Numbered from the stretch's first letter, positions 17,481 to 25,948 are shown. The stretch: DNA of 64,000 nt from Deltaproteobacteria bacterium GWB2_55_19 (GCA_001797465.1 MGPQ01000010.1:124001-188000); one strand, 5' to 3'. Notes: generated by a model from the letters alone, not told the origin. A program made the numbers and translations.

Positions 17481-17512
17481 AAAATAGTCCGGGGGCGCAT
17501 TAAACCCACGGA

Positions 17513-17603
17513 CCTTATACGCGAGGGGAGTCCGAACGGACTGAGAGTCTTCATAACGAAGAGACCCTAACGACCTGATCTGGGTAATGCCAGCGTAGGG
17601 AAG
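17513..17603 (+). promoter_or_regulatory. TPP riboswitch (THI element)
   Basis: The conserved cores are visible: GAGGGGAGTCC, then GGACTGAGA, then ACCCTAACGACCTGATC, then TGGGTAATGCCAGCGTAGGG. The outer stem pairs CCTTATACGC with GCGTAGGG. It binds thiamine pyrophosphate and represses the downstream thiamine operon. A terminator-like hairpin follows at 17643. GGCGG near 17605 could pair with CCGCC of the terminator as an anti-terminator, so control is probably by transcription attenuation. Confidence 0.95.
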
Positions 17604-17642
17604 CGGCGGAAGTCTTTTTTTAAATGCGAGGCATTCGCGCCA

Positions 17643-17674
17643 GAGCCGCCCCTGTGGGCGGCTCTTTTATTTTT
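17643..17674 (+). terminator. TPP-riboswitch terminator hairpin
   Basis: Perfect 9-bp stem GAGCCGCCC/GGGCGGCTC with loop CTGT, followed by TTTTATTTTT. The U tract runs directly into the ATG at 17675, so the same structure could also block ribosome access. Confidence 0.82.
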
Positions 17675-19042
17675 ATGGATATGAACGATATAATAGTAGA
17701 TACCCGACAGATAGAGGAGCTCCTCGAAGGGGGCGCAAAGGCCTCGCGCGAGGATATCGCCCTGATATTAGAGAGGGCCGCCCTCGGGAAAGGGACATCC
17801 CTTGAGGACGCCGCCGCCCTTTTGTCCATTAAGGACGAGGAGGCGCTCTCGGCGCTCCTTAAGAAGGCCGGAGATGTCAAGGACAAGGTCTTCGGCAAGA
17901 GGGTAGTCCTCTTCGCGCCGCTCTATCTCTCCAACTTCTGCACGAACGGGTGCGTATACTGCGGCTTTCGTAGCGCCAACCGCTCTGTCGAGAGAAAGGC
18001 GCTTACGCCGGAAGAGGCCGTCATCGACGCAAAGGCCCTTGAGGCGATGGGTTTTAAAAGGGTGCTCCTCGTAACAGGCGAGGACCCGAGGTACGGCGTC
18101 GATTACATAGCCTCCTGCGTAGAGGCCATATACGCGAATACCGGCATGAGGATAGTCCATGTGAACGCGCCTCCGATGGATATTGCGTCCTTGAGGCGCC
18201 TTAAGGACGCCGGGGCCGGGGTCTACCAGTCCTTCCAGGAGACATACCACAGACCGACGTACGAAAAGGTACACCCGCACGGGAACAAGAAGGACTACGA
18301 CTTTAGAATAAAGGTCATGGACAGGGCGATAGAGGCCGGGTTCGAGGACGTGGGCATAGGCCCGCTCCTCGGACTCTATGACCACAGGTTCGACTGCCTC
18401 GCAACGATCGCGCATTCCAAGCACCTTTTTGAAAGGTTCGGCGCGCACGCGCACACGGTCTCGATCCCGAGGCTCCGCCCGGCTGAATCTGGCTTAAAGG
18501 ATGTGCCACACCCGGTTTCCGACCTTGAGCTTAAGAAGATCGTCGCGGTCTTCCGGCTCGCCATACCGAGCGCGGGTGTCGTGGTATCCACAAGGGAGGG
18601 GGCGGCCTTAAGGAGCGAACTGCTCCACATCGGCGCGACCCAGTTGTCAGCCGCGTCCAGAACGAACCCCGGAGGCTACGCCCAGGGGAAGTCCCTTGAG
18701 CAGTTTTCGACGAACGACCAGAGGTCCTTGCCTGAGGTGATGTCATCCGTCGTCGCCGAGGGCTTTATCCCGAGCCTATGCACCACCTGCTACCGGGTGG
18801 GGAGGACCGGCGCGGAGTTCACGAGAAAGACCGTCGCCGGAGAGATGGAAAAGTTCTGCCAGGCGAACGCGCTCCTTACCCTCAAGGAATACATAGAGGA
18901 CTACGCGGAGAACGGCCTTCGTGAGGAGCTTGGACACACAATAGAAGACGGCCTCGGGGAGATAAAAGACCCTTCGATAAAAAAGGCGCTGGAAGACAGA
19001 TTGAAAGAAATCGAAGAGGGCAAGAGGGACATCTACTTCTGA
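17675..19042 (+). CDS. hydG: HydG-type radical SAM tyrosine lyase in the ThiH position
   Basis: Radical SAM enzyme of 455 aa. HydG and ThiH both cleave tyrosine to dehydroglycine and p-cresol. HydG then makes CO and cyanide for the [FeFe]-hydrogenase H-cluster, whereas ThiH feeds thiazole synthesis. The SAM-cluster motif is 'CTNGCVYC' (CX3CX2C). The C-terminus has 'CTTCYRVGRTG...C' with exact CX2CX22C spacing, the second-cluster motif of HydG that ThiH lacks. 'DVGIGPLLGLYD', 'RPTYEKVHPHG' and 'NALLTLKEYIEDYA' are also HydG-like. Yet it heads a TPP-riboswitch operon and overlaps thiS by 1 nt, so a ThiH role is likely. No strong ribosome site; ATG 17681 is an alternative start. Confidence 0.85.
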   Translation: MDMNDIIVDTRQIEELLEGGAKASREDIALILERAALGKGTSLEDAAALLSIKDEEALSALLKKAGDVKDKVFGKRVVLFAPLYLSNFCTNGCVYCGFRSANRSVERKALTPEEAVIDAKALEAMGFKRVLLVTGEDPRYGVDYIASCVEAIYANTGMRIVHVNAPPMDIASLRRLKDAGAGVYQSFQETYHRPTYEKVHPHGNKKDYDFRIKVMDRAIEAGFEDVGIGPLLGLYDHRFDCLATIAHSKHLFERFGAHAHTVSIPRLRPAESGLKDVPHPVSDLELKKIVAVFRLAIPSAGVVVSTREGAALRSELLHIGATQLSAASRTNPGGYAQGKSLEQFSTNDQRSLPEVMSSVVAEGFIPSLCTTCYRVGRTGAEFTRKTVAGEMEKFCQANALLTLKEYIEDYAENGLREELGHTIEDGLGEIKDPSIKKALEDRLKEIEEGKRDIYF

Positions 19043-19242
19043 TGAGAGTAAGGGTGAACGGAGAAGAGAGGGAAGCTCAAAATGGCTCGACGCTAAAGGC
19101 CCTGCTGGATGGACTGAACATCAGGCCCGAGTCCATAGCCGTCGAGGTCAACCGCGAGATAGTCCCCAAAAGGACCTGGGAGAACGCGGTCCTGAAAGAT
19201 GGCGATGTAATAGAAATAGTGAGGATGACCGGCGGGGGGTAG
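19042..19242 (+). CDS. thiS: Sulfur carrier protein ThiS
   Basis: 66-aa ubiquitin-like carrier that delivers sulfur as a C-terminal thiocarboxylate to ThiG. It opens 'MRVRVNGEERE' and ends in the Gly-Gly tail ('RMTGGG') needed for adenylation and thiocarboxylation. 'EVNREIVPKRTWEN' is a conserved block. The start overlaps the preceding stop (TGATG). The adenylating enzyme ThiF is not in this window. Confidence 0.95.
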   Translation: MRVRVNGEEREAQNGSTLKALLDGLNIRPESIAVEVNREIVPKRTWENAVLKDGDVIEIVRMTGGG

Positions 19243-19287
19243 GCGCCGTCATAATTATCCAAAGTCAGCGGCTTACAAGGAGCGGTC

Positions 19288-20058
19288 ATGGAAGATGTTT
19301 TGAGAATAGGAAAGAGGACCTTTTGCTCCCGTCTTATGGTAGGGACCGGTAAATATCCGTCGAACGAGATAATGAAGGCGGCGCTCGATGCCTCCGGGGC
19401 CGAGGTCGTGACGGTCGCGGTTCGGAGGGTGAACCTCGACAGGAACAAGGAATCCCTCCTCAACCACATAGACCTCAAAAAATACACGCTCCTCCCGAAC
19501 ACCGCCGGTTGCTACACGGCCGAGGAGGCCATAAGGACCGCGCGCCTTGCGCGTGAGGCGCTTGATACCGATTTTCTGAAGCTTGAGGTATTGGGCGACG
19601 AGAAGACTTTGTTCCCGGATAACGAGGCCTTGCTCGAAGCCGCGAAGGTCCTCGTAAAGGAAGGCTTCACAATCCTCCCGTACACGAACGACGACCCGAT
19701 AATGGCGAGGAAGCTCGAAGACATCGGGTGCGCGGCTGTGATGCCGCTCGCCGCGCCCATTGGTTCGGGGCTTGGCATAAGGAACCCGCACAACTTAAGG
19801 ATAATCCTTGAGACTATAAAGGTCCCGGTCATCGTGGACGCCGGTGTCGGCACGGCCTCTGACGCGGCCATCGCAATGGAGCTTGGTTGCCACGGTCTCC
19901 TCATGAACACGGGCATAGCCGGCGCAAAGGACCCTGTCTCCATGGCAAAGGCGATGCGGCTGGCTACTGACGCAGGAAGGTTGGCGTATCTCTCAGGCAG
20001 GATCCCTAAAAAGCTCTACGCCACCGCCTCAAGCCCGACAACGGGACTCATAGAATAG
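19288..20058 (+). CDS. thiG: Thiazole synthase ThiG
   Basis: Condenses 1-deoxy-xylulose 5-phosphate, ThiS thiocarboxylate and dehydroglycine to thiazole phosphate. The 256-aa TIM barrel shows '[19 protein letters not shown]' features near residue 15. The Schiff-base Lys is in '[10 protein letters not shown]' near 100. Phosphate-binding loops ('[12 protein letters not shown]', '[12 protein letters not shown]', '[11 protein letters not shown]') follow. An AAGGAG site precedes the ATG. It uses dehydroglycine rather than glycine only if a tyrosine lyase partner exists, matching the HydG/ThiH-like gene upstream. Confidence 0.97.
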   Translation: MEDVLRIGKRTFCSRLMVGTGKYPSNEIMKAALDASGAEVVTVAVRRVNLDRNKESLLNHIDLKKYTLLPNTAGCYTAEEAIRTARLAREALDTDFLKLEVLGDEKTLFPDNEALLEAAKVLVKEGFTILPYTNDDPIMARKLEDIGCAAVMPLAAPIGSGLGIRNPHNLRIILETIKVPVIVDAGVGTASDAAIAMELGCHGLLMNTGIAGAKDPVSMAKAMRLATDAGRLAYLSGRIPKKLYATASSPTTGLIE

Positions 20059-20069
20059 GAGCGAAATAA

Positions 20070-20867
20070 TTGCACCCCATCCTTTTCAGGTTCGGCCCCA
20101 TAGAGATACGCTTCTACGGCCTCATGTACGTCGTCGCGATACTCGTTGCGAACTGGCTTATAAGGAAAGAGGTGAGGAGAAAGTCGATAGCCCTCACAGA
20201 CGACGATGTGATGAACTTCATCATCTGGACGGTAGTAGGGGGGGTCCTCGGCGCGCGCTTCTATTATGTAATATTCAACCTCGACTACTACCTCTCGAAC
20301 CTTGTCGAGATACCGGCGGTCTGGCACGGCGGGCTCGCCATACACGGCGGCATGATCGGCGGCATATTCGCGGCTTGGCTCTATCTTAAGAGAAAAGGCG
20401 TCGCATTCTGGGGCATGGCCGATTGCGTCGCCCCGGCGCTCATTTTAGGGCAGGCCTTCGGCAGGTTCGGTAACTTCATGAACGGGGACGCGCACGGCAG
20501 GCCCACGGACATGCCCTGGGGCATAGTATTCCCGCCGGAATCCATCGCCGGGTCTGAATTTCCGGGCATCCCGCTCCACCCGACGATGCTCTATGAGCTC
20601 GTAATAAATTTCGGCATATTCCTCCTTCTCTGGCTTTACTTGAAGAAAGAGGAGCGTAAGGACGGCTTCATCTTCGCCTCCTACATCGCGCTCTATTCAA
20701 TGGGGAGGTTCGTAGTAGAGCACTTCCGGGCCGACTCCCTCATGGCAGGCCCGATAAAGGCCGCGCAGATAGTCAGCCTCGCTATCGCGGCTGTCGCGCT
20801 CATAATAATATTCACCAAACGGCTTTGGGAAGGTGAGCAACGGAGGGCGAATGCCAGGCGTCGGTGA
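20070..20867 (+). CDS. lgt: Prolipoprotein diacylglyceryl transferase Lgt
   Basis: Inner-membrane enzyme that transfers diacylglycerol from phosphatidylglycerol to the lipobox cysteine, the first step of lipoprotein maturation. The 265-aa protein has about seven membrane helices and the signature blocks 'FYGLMYVVAILVA', 'HGGLAIHGGMIGG', 'GRFGNFMNGDAHG' and 'HPTMLYE'. It starts at TTG with AGGAGCG 6 nt upstream, 11 nt after thiG. Its end overlaps thiE by 17 nt. An essential envelope gene inside a thiamine operon is unusual; it may have an internal promoter. Confidence 0.95.
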   Translation: MHPILFRFGPIEIRFYGLMYVVAILVANWLIRKEVRRKSIALTDDDVMNFIIWTVVGGVLGARFYYVIFNLDYYLSNLVEIPAVWHGGLAIHGGMIGGIFAAWLYLKRKGVAFWGMADCVAPALILGQAFGRFGNFMNGDAHGRPTDMPWGIVFPPESIAGSEFPGIPLHPTMLYELVINFGIFLLLWLYLKKEERKDGFIFASYIALYSMGRFVVEHFRADSLMAGPIKAAQIVSLAIAAVALIIIFTKRLWEGEQRRANARRR

Positions 20868-21516
20868 GAGGCTTTACCTCATCACCGACGGGTCAGCCAA
20901 AAGGGACTTATCCGGCTTTCTTGAGAAGATAGACGCGGCTCTCGCCGGCGGGGCAAGGCTCATCCAGCTAAGGGAAAAAGCACTCTCGGCAAAAGACCTT
21001 CTCAAGCTCGCAAAGATTATTAAGGCAAAGGCCGAGACATTCGGTGCGCGCCTTCTTATAAACGACCGCGCCGACATAGCGTTGGCCGCAGGCGCTGACG
21101 GCGTACATATAACGGGCAACGGATATGCGCCTTTTGAGGCCCGGAAAATACTCGGGGATACGGCCCTGATAGGCGTCTCCACGCACTCTATCGTCGAGGC
21201 CCGAAGGGCCGAAGAAGAAGGCGCGGACTTCGTCACATTCGGCCCCGTGTATTTCACCCGGTTAAAGGCCGCGTACGGAGAGCCGCTCGGCATAGAAAAG
21301 CTCCGCGAGACGGCAACCCTCGTAACAATCCCCGTCTTCGCGCTCGGGGGCATAACGACGAAAAGGGTAGTAGAGGCCGTATCAAACGGGGCCTCAGGTG
21401 TCGCCGTCATCTCGGCGGTCTTCGGAAGCGGCGATATTAAAAAAAGTGTAGAGGGCCTTCTTTCAGAGCTCGACCACCAAACATTCAGACGAGGGGGCAA
21501 AGATGACCCAGCTTGA
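20851..21516 (+). CDS. thiE: Thiamine-phosphate synthase ThiE
   Basis: Joins HMP pyrophosphate with thiazole phosphate to form thiamine phosphate. TIM barrel of 221 aa with 'RLYLITDGS', 'LIQLREKALSAKDLL', 'LLINDRADIALAAGADGVHI' features and 'GVSTHSIVEA'. The phosphate-binding end is 'VFALGGITTKRV'. In the pyrophosphate region it reads 'FGPVYFTRLKAAYGEPLG', slightly divergent from the common GPVFPT form. The ATG at 20851 follows GGAGGG; the GTG at 20833 lacks such a site. It overlaps lgt upstream and thiC downstream. Confidence 0.93.
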   Translation: MPGVGERLYLITDGSAKRDLSGFLEKIDAALAGGARLIQLREKALSAKDLLKLAKIIKAKAETFGARLLINDRADIALAAGADGVHITGNGYAPFEARKILGDTALIGVSTHSIVEARRAEEEGADFVTFGPVYFTRLKAAYGEPLGIEKLRETATLVTIPVFALGGITTKRVVEAVSNGASGVAVISAVFGSGDIKKSVEGLLSELDHQTFRRGGKDDPA

Positions 21517-22774
21517 TCAGGCCCGGAAGGGCGTTATAACAGAGGAGATGAAGAGGGCCGCCCTCTCCGAAGGAGTGGAACCCGAATACATACGGGCTTC
21601 GATAGAAGAGGGGACCGTAATAATCACGAAAAACAGGCTCCACAGGACTATCGAAGGGCTTGCCGTCGGCAAGGGTTTGAGGACCAAGGTCAACGCGAAC
21701 ATCGGCTCGTCCCAGGACCGCGTGGATATAGAAGAAGAGCTCAAGAAACTCCGCGCCGCGGTCGAGGCCGGGGCTGACGCCGTCATGGACCTATCGACCG
21801 GAGGCGACGTAAACGCCATAAGGAAGGCGGTGCTGGAGGAGTCCCCGGTCCCCATCGGGACCGTCCCCATCTATCAGGCCGCGTTGGAGGCCAAAAAAAA
21901 GAAGAAGTCGTTCGTCGAGATCGAAGGCGAGGAGATATTCGACGTCATAGAACAGCAGGCCGAGGAGGGCGTCGACTTCGTCACCGTCCACTGTGGCGTG
22001 ACTATGAATTCCGTCGAGCGGATAAAGAGGGAAGGGCGCATCATGGGGATAGTGAGCAGGGGAGGGGCCTTGACAGCCGAGTGGATGAAGTTCCGCCGGA
22101 GAGAAAACCCGCTTTTCGAGGACTACCCGAGGCTCATAAAAATTGCGAAAAAATACGACATGGTCTTGAGCCTCGGCGACGGGCTACGCCCCGGGTGTCT
22201 GGCCGACGCGACAGACAGGGGGCAGATAGAGGAGCTTGTGACGCTCGGAGAGCTCGCCAAAATGGCCTTTGACGAGGGCGTGCAGGTGATGATAGAGGGG
22301 CCCGGCCACATGCCGATGGACCAGATAGAGGCGAATATCCTTCTCCAGAAAAGGCTATGCAACGGCGCCCCGTTCTATGTCCTCGGGCCGCTTGTCACCG
22401 ACATAGCCCCGGGTTACGACCACATCACCTCAGCCATAGGCGGGGCCATAGCGGCCTCTGCCGGCGCGGATTTTCTCTGCTACGTCACGCCGAGCGAGCA
22501 CTTAAGATTACCGACGATCGAGGACGTCCGCGAGGGCGTCATCGCTTCCCGCATCGCGGCCCACGCAGGCGACATCTCCAAGCGCGCGAAGGGCGCGCTC
22601 GCCCAAGACATAAAGCTCGCCAAGGCGAGAAAGGCCCTTAACTGGGACGAGCAGATAAGGCTCTCGATAGACCCGAAGAAGGCGAGGGCCCTTCGGGAGA
22701 CGTCCCCGCCCGAGGACGCCGACGTTTGCACCATGTGCGGGTCGCTTTGCGCGATCAAGATAACCTGCGAGTAG
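21503..22774 (+). CDS. thiC: Phosphomethylpyrimidine synthase ThiC
   Basis: Radical SAM enzyme converting aminoimidazole ribotide to HMP phosphate. At 423 aa it is the short form typical of many anaerobes. Visible blocks include 'VNANIGSSQDRVD', 'GADAVMDLSTGGD', 'VHCGVTMNSVERI', 'EGPGHMPMDQIEANI' and 'LGPLVTDIAPGYDHI'. The unusual C-terminal cluster motif CX2CX4C appears as 'CTMCGSLC'. It starts inside the thiE end (14-nt overlap) with GAGGGGG upstream. Last gene of the TPP-riboswitch operon; thiD is not here. Confidence 0.96.
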   Translation: MTQLDQARKGVITEEMKRAALSEGVEPEYIRASIEEGTVIITKNRLHRTIEGLAVGKGLRTKVNANIGSSQDRVDIEEELKKLRAAVEAGADAVMDLSTGGDVNAIRKAVLEESPVPIGTVPIYQAALEAKKKKKSFVEIEGEEIFDVIEQQAEEGVDFVTVHCGVTMNSVERIKREGRIMGIVSRGGALTAEWMKFRRRENPLFEDYPRLIKIAKKYDMVLSLGDGLRPGCLADATDRGQIEELVTLGELAKMAFDEGVQVMIEGPGHMPMDQIEANILLQKRLCNGAPFYVLGPLVTDIAPGYDHITSAIGGAIAASAGADFLCYVTPSEHLRLPTIEDVREGVIASRIAAHAGDISKRAKGALAQDIKLAKARKALNWDEQIRLSIDPKKARALRETSPPEDADVCTMCGSLCAIKITCE

Positions 22775-22826
22775 GTCGCTCTGCGCTCGGTCGTTTTATA
22801 TCGGGCATGGAAAGGGCTAAACTAAA

Positions 22827-22854
22827 AAAGGCGAGACATTTTTGTCCCGCCTTT
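22827..22854 (+). terminator. Terminator after thiC
   Basis: Stem AAAGGCGAGAC/GTCCCGCCTTT with one mismatch and a T-rich loop, 53 nt past the thiC stop, with flanking A and T runs. It could work on both strands. Confidence 0.6.
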
Positions 22855-23309
22855 GCCGGCGTGTCCGCACGAGCGTTTCAGGTTTTTTGCTTTTTGCGCC
22901 CTGCCGGGCTTTTTTCGGGATAGGGGTTCTCGCTACGCCCTCCCCCTCCCCGCTCGGCGCGGCGCTAGAGTTTTTCGGAAGCTATTGAGGTAAGGTTAAT
23001 AAATCGCTTCGATGCGGACTTTGCCTGTTCGGCGAGGACCACGCGCTCGCCCCTTGCGCGCTCATTTCCCAAAGGTCGCTCATCCTATCCCTGCTTTGTT
23101 TTTAAAAGACAAAGGCACGTAAGGCTCGCGTGCCGCCCCTCATTCGATATGGAGCGTCAGAACACAGCACGTATAAGCGCGACGAAGTCGAGGAGGGAGG
23201 CGTATCTGTTGTACGCCGCAGAGACGAGGAGTAACTCAGGTATGTTTAGTTTGCGCTCTGTGAGGAACGCTCATCTCGCCCCCACCTGATTTCGTTTTTC
23301 CAAAACGGT
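22855..23309. other. Gene-free region with structured repeats
   Basis: I see no gene in these 455 bp between thiC and the convergent GGDEF gene. It contains small hairpins (CTTTGT...ACAAAG near 23094; GGCACG...CGTGCC near 23113) and, at 23177-23239, sequence resembling the element after recO. Confidence 0.5.
23177..23239. repeat. Element D, degenerate copy
   Basis: Shares GTCGAGGAG, GAGGCGTA and TGTACGCCGCAG...ACGAG, in the same order, with the reverse complement of the element at 56108-56231. The outer arms are not recognisable here. Confidence 0.45.
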
Positions 23310-24755
23310 TTACGTCTCCGCCACCCTCACGCAGTTCTTCCCGCTCCACTTCGCCTTGTAGAGCGCGTCGTCGGCGTAGTTGACGAGGTCCCCGGAGTTC
23401 ATCGCGCCCTTCTGCGGGTATGCGGCGACGCCGATGGAGACGGTTATCTTGTTGGATACCAGCCCGGCATAGGCGTGGGACTCGACAATTTCCCGGAGCC
23501 TCTCGGCCTCGTCGACAGCGCCTTTAAGGAGCGTGTGCGGGAGTATCACCGCGAACTCCTCGCCTCCGTAACGCGCGACGATGTCGGTCTTCCTGACGCC
23601 GCGCTTCACCATCGCGGCTATCTCCCGGAGCACTACGTCTCCGACCCTGTGGCCGTATGTATCGTTTACCTGCTTGAAGTTGTCGATGTCGAGCATGATG
23701 AGGGATAGCGGCGTTTCGTACCGGACGGCCCTCTCGAACTCCTCTTCGAGCCTCGAGTAGAAGAAGTTGTGGTTGTAGAGCGAGGTGAGCTGGTCCTTTA
23801 AGGCGATCTCTCTCAGGTACTCCTTCTCCTTCGTCACCTTCTCGAAGAGCCTAGCGTTCCGGAGCGCGTGGAAGGACGAGTTCGCGACTATCCGGCAGAA
23901 GTCTATCTCCTTCCGGGAAAAACCGTTCTCCTTCTTGCGGGTCCGGAGGAACAGGGTGCCGAGGACCTCGTCGTTGAATACGATCGGGACGATGAGTATG
24001 GACATGTCCTTAAGGTCGGCTATCCTGTTCTTGACCCCGGCCATGAGCGGGTGGTTTATGACGTCGTCGAGCGCGAGCGGGGCCTTGGTGCTTATCACCT
24101 CTTTTATCTCGGGGTACTTGGAGAGGTCGAGCTTTAATTCCCGCACGGCCGGGTCCTCGTGCGTGGCGAGCACGTACCCCTCGTCGTCCTTGACTATGAG
24201 GACTATCGAGCACCGGACCGCTTCTGTTACCCCCGCGACCTTGCTGACTATGATGTTAAGCACCTCGGAGGGGTCGAGGGTAGCCGACATCGCGCCCGTG
24301 ATGGCGAGGATGGTCTCGAGGTTCCTCTTGTCCTCCGCTATTTCCCTGTAAAACTCGTTTATCCGGAGCTGGGCCCGTATCCTCGCGACGAGCTCGGGTT
24401 CGCTTATAGGCTTAACGATGAAGTCGTCGGCGCCGCTTGAGAGCGAGCTGACGATGGATTTTTCGTCGCTCTTCATCGAGACGACTATGACCGACGGCCT
24501 CGACGGGAGGTCCATGGACCGGAGCTCCTTCAACACCCCGATGCCGTCGAGGCCCGGCATGACGAGGTCGAGGAGGATGACCGAAGGCTGCCAAACGGCG
24601 ATTGTTTTGAGCCCCTCAGTACCGTCTGAGGCGTACCTCGTCTCGTACCCGTTCGAGTGGAGGATGTCTTCGAGTATGGCCTTGTTGGTAAGGTCGTCGT
24701 CTATGATGAGGACCTTGTTCGCCTGGTCCGTCCTCTGTCTTAAGTCGGTTCCCAT
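23310..24755 (-). CDS. REC-GAF-GGDEF diguanylate cyclase
   Basis: 481-aa signalling protein predicted to make cyclic di-GMP under phosphorelay and ligand control. The receiver domain (about residues 12-125) has 'VLIIDDDLTN', the phospho-Asp in 'ILLDLVMPGLDG' and Lys in 'IVKPISEP'. A GAF domain fills about 150-310. The GGDEF domain (about 320-475) has an intact active site 'ARYGGEEFAVILP' with an inhibitory RxxD site five residues before it ('RKTDIVARY'), so it should be active and product-inhibited. I use the ATG at 24755. An upstream ATG would add 15 residues running into the tRNA-Thr promoter. Confidence 0.9.
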   Translation of the reverse strand: MGTDLRQRTDQANKVLIIDDDLTNKAILEDILHSNGYETRYASDGTEGLKTIAVWQPSVILLDLVMPGLDGIGVLKELRSMDLPSRPSVIVVSMKSDEKSIVSSLSSGADDFIVKPISEPELVARIRAQLRINEFYREIAEDKRNLETILAITGAMSATLDPSEVLNIIVSKVAGVTEAVRCSIVLIVKDDEGYVLATHEDPAVRELKLDLSKYPEIKEVISTKAPLALDDVINHPLMAGVKNRIADLKDMSILIVPIVFNDEVLGTLFLRTRKKENGFSRKEIDFCRIVANSSFHALRNARLFEKVTKEKEYLREIALKDQLTSLYNHNFFYSRLEEEFERAVRYETPLSLIMLDIDNFKQVNDTYGHRVGDVVLREIAAMVKRGVRKTDIVARYGGEEFAVILPHTLLKGAVDEAERLREIVESHAYAGLVSNKITVSIGVAAYPQKGAMNSGDLVNYADDALYKAKWSGKNCVRVAET

Positions 24756-24793
24756 TTTCGTTCCCGCCGGCGCATGTGTCGAGCTCAAAAACC

Positions 24794-24822
24794 TTGACAA
24801 ATCCCCGGCCTTGTCTTATTTT
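24794..24822 (+). promoter_or_regulatory. Promoter of tRNA-Thr
   Basis: TTGACA, 17-bp spacer, TATTTT, with the tRNA beginning 20 nt after the -10 box. It is divergent from the GGDEF gene. Confidence 0.75.
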
Positions 24823-24842
24823 AGACTATTAACCCGCTTCAG

Positions 24843-24917
<75 letters not shown>

Positions 24918-25143
24918 TCGATTCAAGGGGGCAAGTGGGGCGCGGGGAGACTTTCAGATAGGCCCGTCCTGAACAGCCCCTTTTCCTCTGCCCATCCCAA
25001 TTTTGTAAACCATCAACCCCCTCTTTTCAGGGGGCATACCCGATCCAGATATCACTACATCGCCAAAATAGTCAAGAACCTTAAGTACAAGAACGTGAAA
25101 AAATGAACCGGAGACGGATTTCTACAAGAGGGTCTAAATCCCC

Positions 25144-25167
25144 GGTTTAAATCCCTCCCCGGGACCA
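25144..25167 (+). other. Degenerate tRNA-3'-end-like segment
   Basis: The sequence GGTTTAAATCC, CTCCCCGGG and ACCA has the layout of a T-arm, acceptor strand and CCA end. No tRNA body precedes it and it does not match the tRNA-Thr just upstream. It may be a decayed attachment site or tRNA relic. The preceding 60 bp read in one frame as a basic peptide tail ending at a stop near 25106, which I cannot assign. Confidence 0.35.
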
Positions 25168-25168
25168 T

Positions 25169-25948
25169 TTAATTCTGCGGGTTATCTATGAGCCCGATGA
25201 GCGCGTCCGCAGGCGCGTAACCCGGCAGTAACCTGCCGTCCGGCATAATGAGCGCCGGGGTGCCCCTTATGCCGAGCTCGTCGGCGAGTTTTATGTTGTT
25301 GTCGATCTCTTTGGTCTCGCACTCGGCCTTGGGGAGTTTTTTCCCGGTAAAGGCGTCGTCGAGGAGCCTGGCGGACTTCGAGCAGACTATCGACTTGCTC
25401 TTCTCATAGGCGCCGGGGTGTATGGCGAGCGGGAACATCTTTATGAAAAAGGCGATGTCCTTCCTCGTAGCCGTTATCTTCTTTATCTCCTCGTGGAGTC
25501 TGGCGCAGTATGGGCAGTCCGGGTCGTCGAAGACTATGACCTTTTTCTCGGCCTTGGGGTTGCCGACGACGACCGCGCCTTCAAGCGGTATTTTTTTAAG
25601 GTCGACCTTTGAGAGCGGCTTCGATTCCCCGAGCTGTTCCAGCGGCGTGAACTTCATCCCCTCTATGAGGTGCTTCTTCGCAAAATCCATGTAGACGATG
25701 AAGGTCTTGTCCCCCTGCGCTATCTCGACCTCCCATATCCCCTTTACGGGGCTCGTCCTTATGTCTTTTACCTGGGCCTTGAACTTGTCGGTTTTAAGGA
25801 GCTTGCCCGCCTCTTCCTTTGTTATCGTGTGGCAGTCCGTGCATTTGCCGCCGCAACCCGGCCCCTGGAAGGCCGGGACGACCGTCGCCGAAGCGATCAG
25901 CATCATTGAGGCAAGTGCTAAAGGCGCCGCCAGTCTCTTGATAGTCAT
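25169..25948 (-). CDS. DsbC-like thiol-disulfide interchange protein
   Basis: Periplasmic thioredoxin-fold protein of 259 aa, DsbC/DsbG-like. A signal peptide covers about residues 1-27 ('LALASMMLIASATVVPAF'). A DsbC-type N-terminal domain is followed by the redox motif 'DDPDCPYCARLHEE' (CPYC) near residue 145 and the cis-Pro loop 'GTPALIMPDG' near 235. Just after the signal peptide is 'GCGGKCTDCHTI', a cysteine cluster including a CXXCH (CTDCH) that could bind c-type heme or metal. It ends the long gmhA-dapB run, 67 nt after dapB. A role in cytochrome maturation is plausible but inferred. Confidence 0.82.
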   Translation of the reverse strand: MTIKRLAAPLALASMMLIASATVVPAFQGPGCGGKCTDCHTITKEEAGKLLKTDKFKAQVKDIRTSPVKGIWEVEIAQGDKTFIVYMDFAKKHLIEGMKFTPLEQLGESKPLSKVDLKKIPLEGAVVVGNPKAEKKVIVFDDPDCPYCARLHEEIKKITATRKDIAFFIKMFPLAIHPGAYEKSKSIVCSKSARLLDDAFTGKKLPKAECETKEIDNNIKLADELGIRGTPALIMPDGRLLPGYAPADALIGLIDNPQN

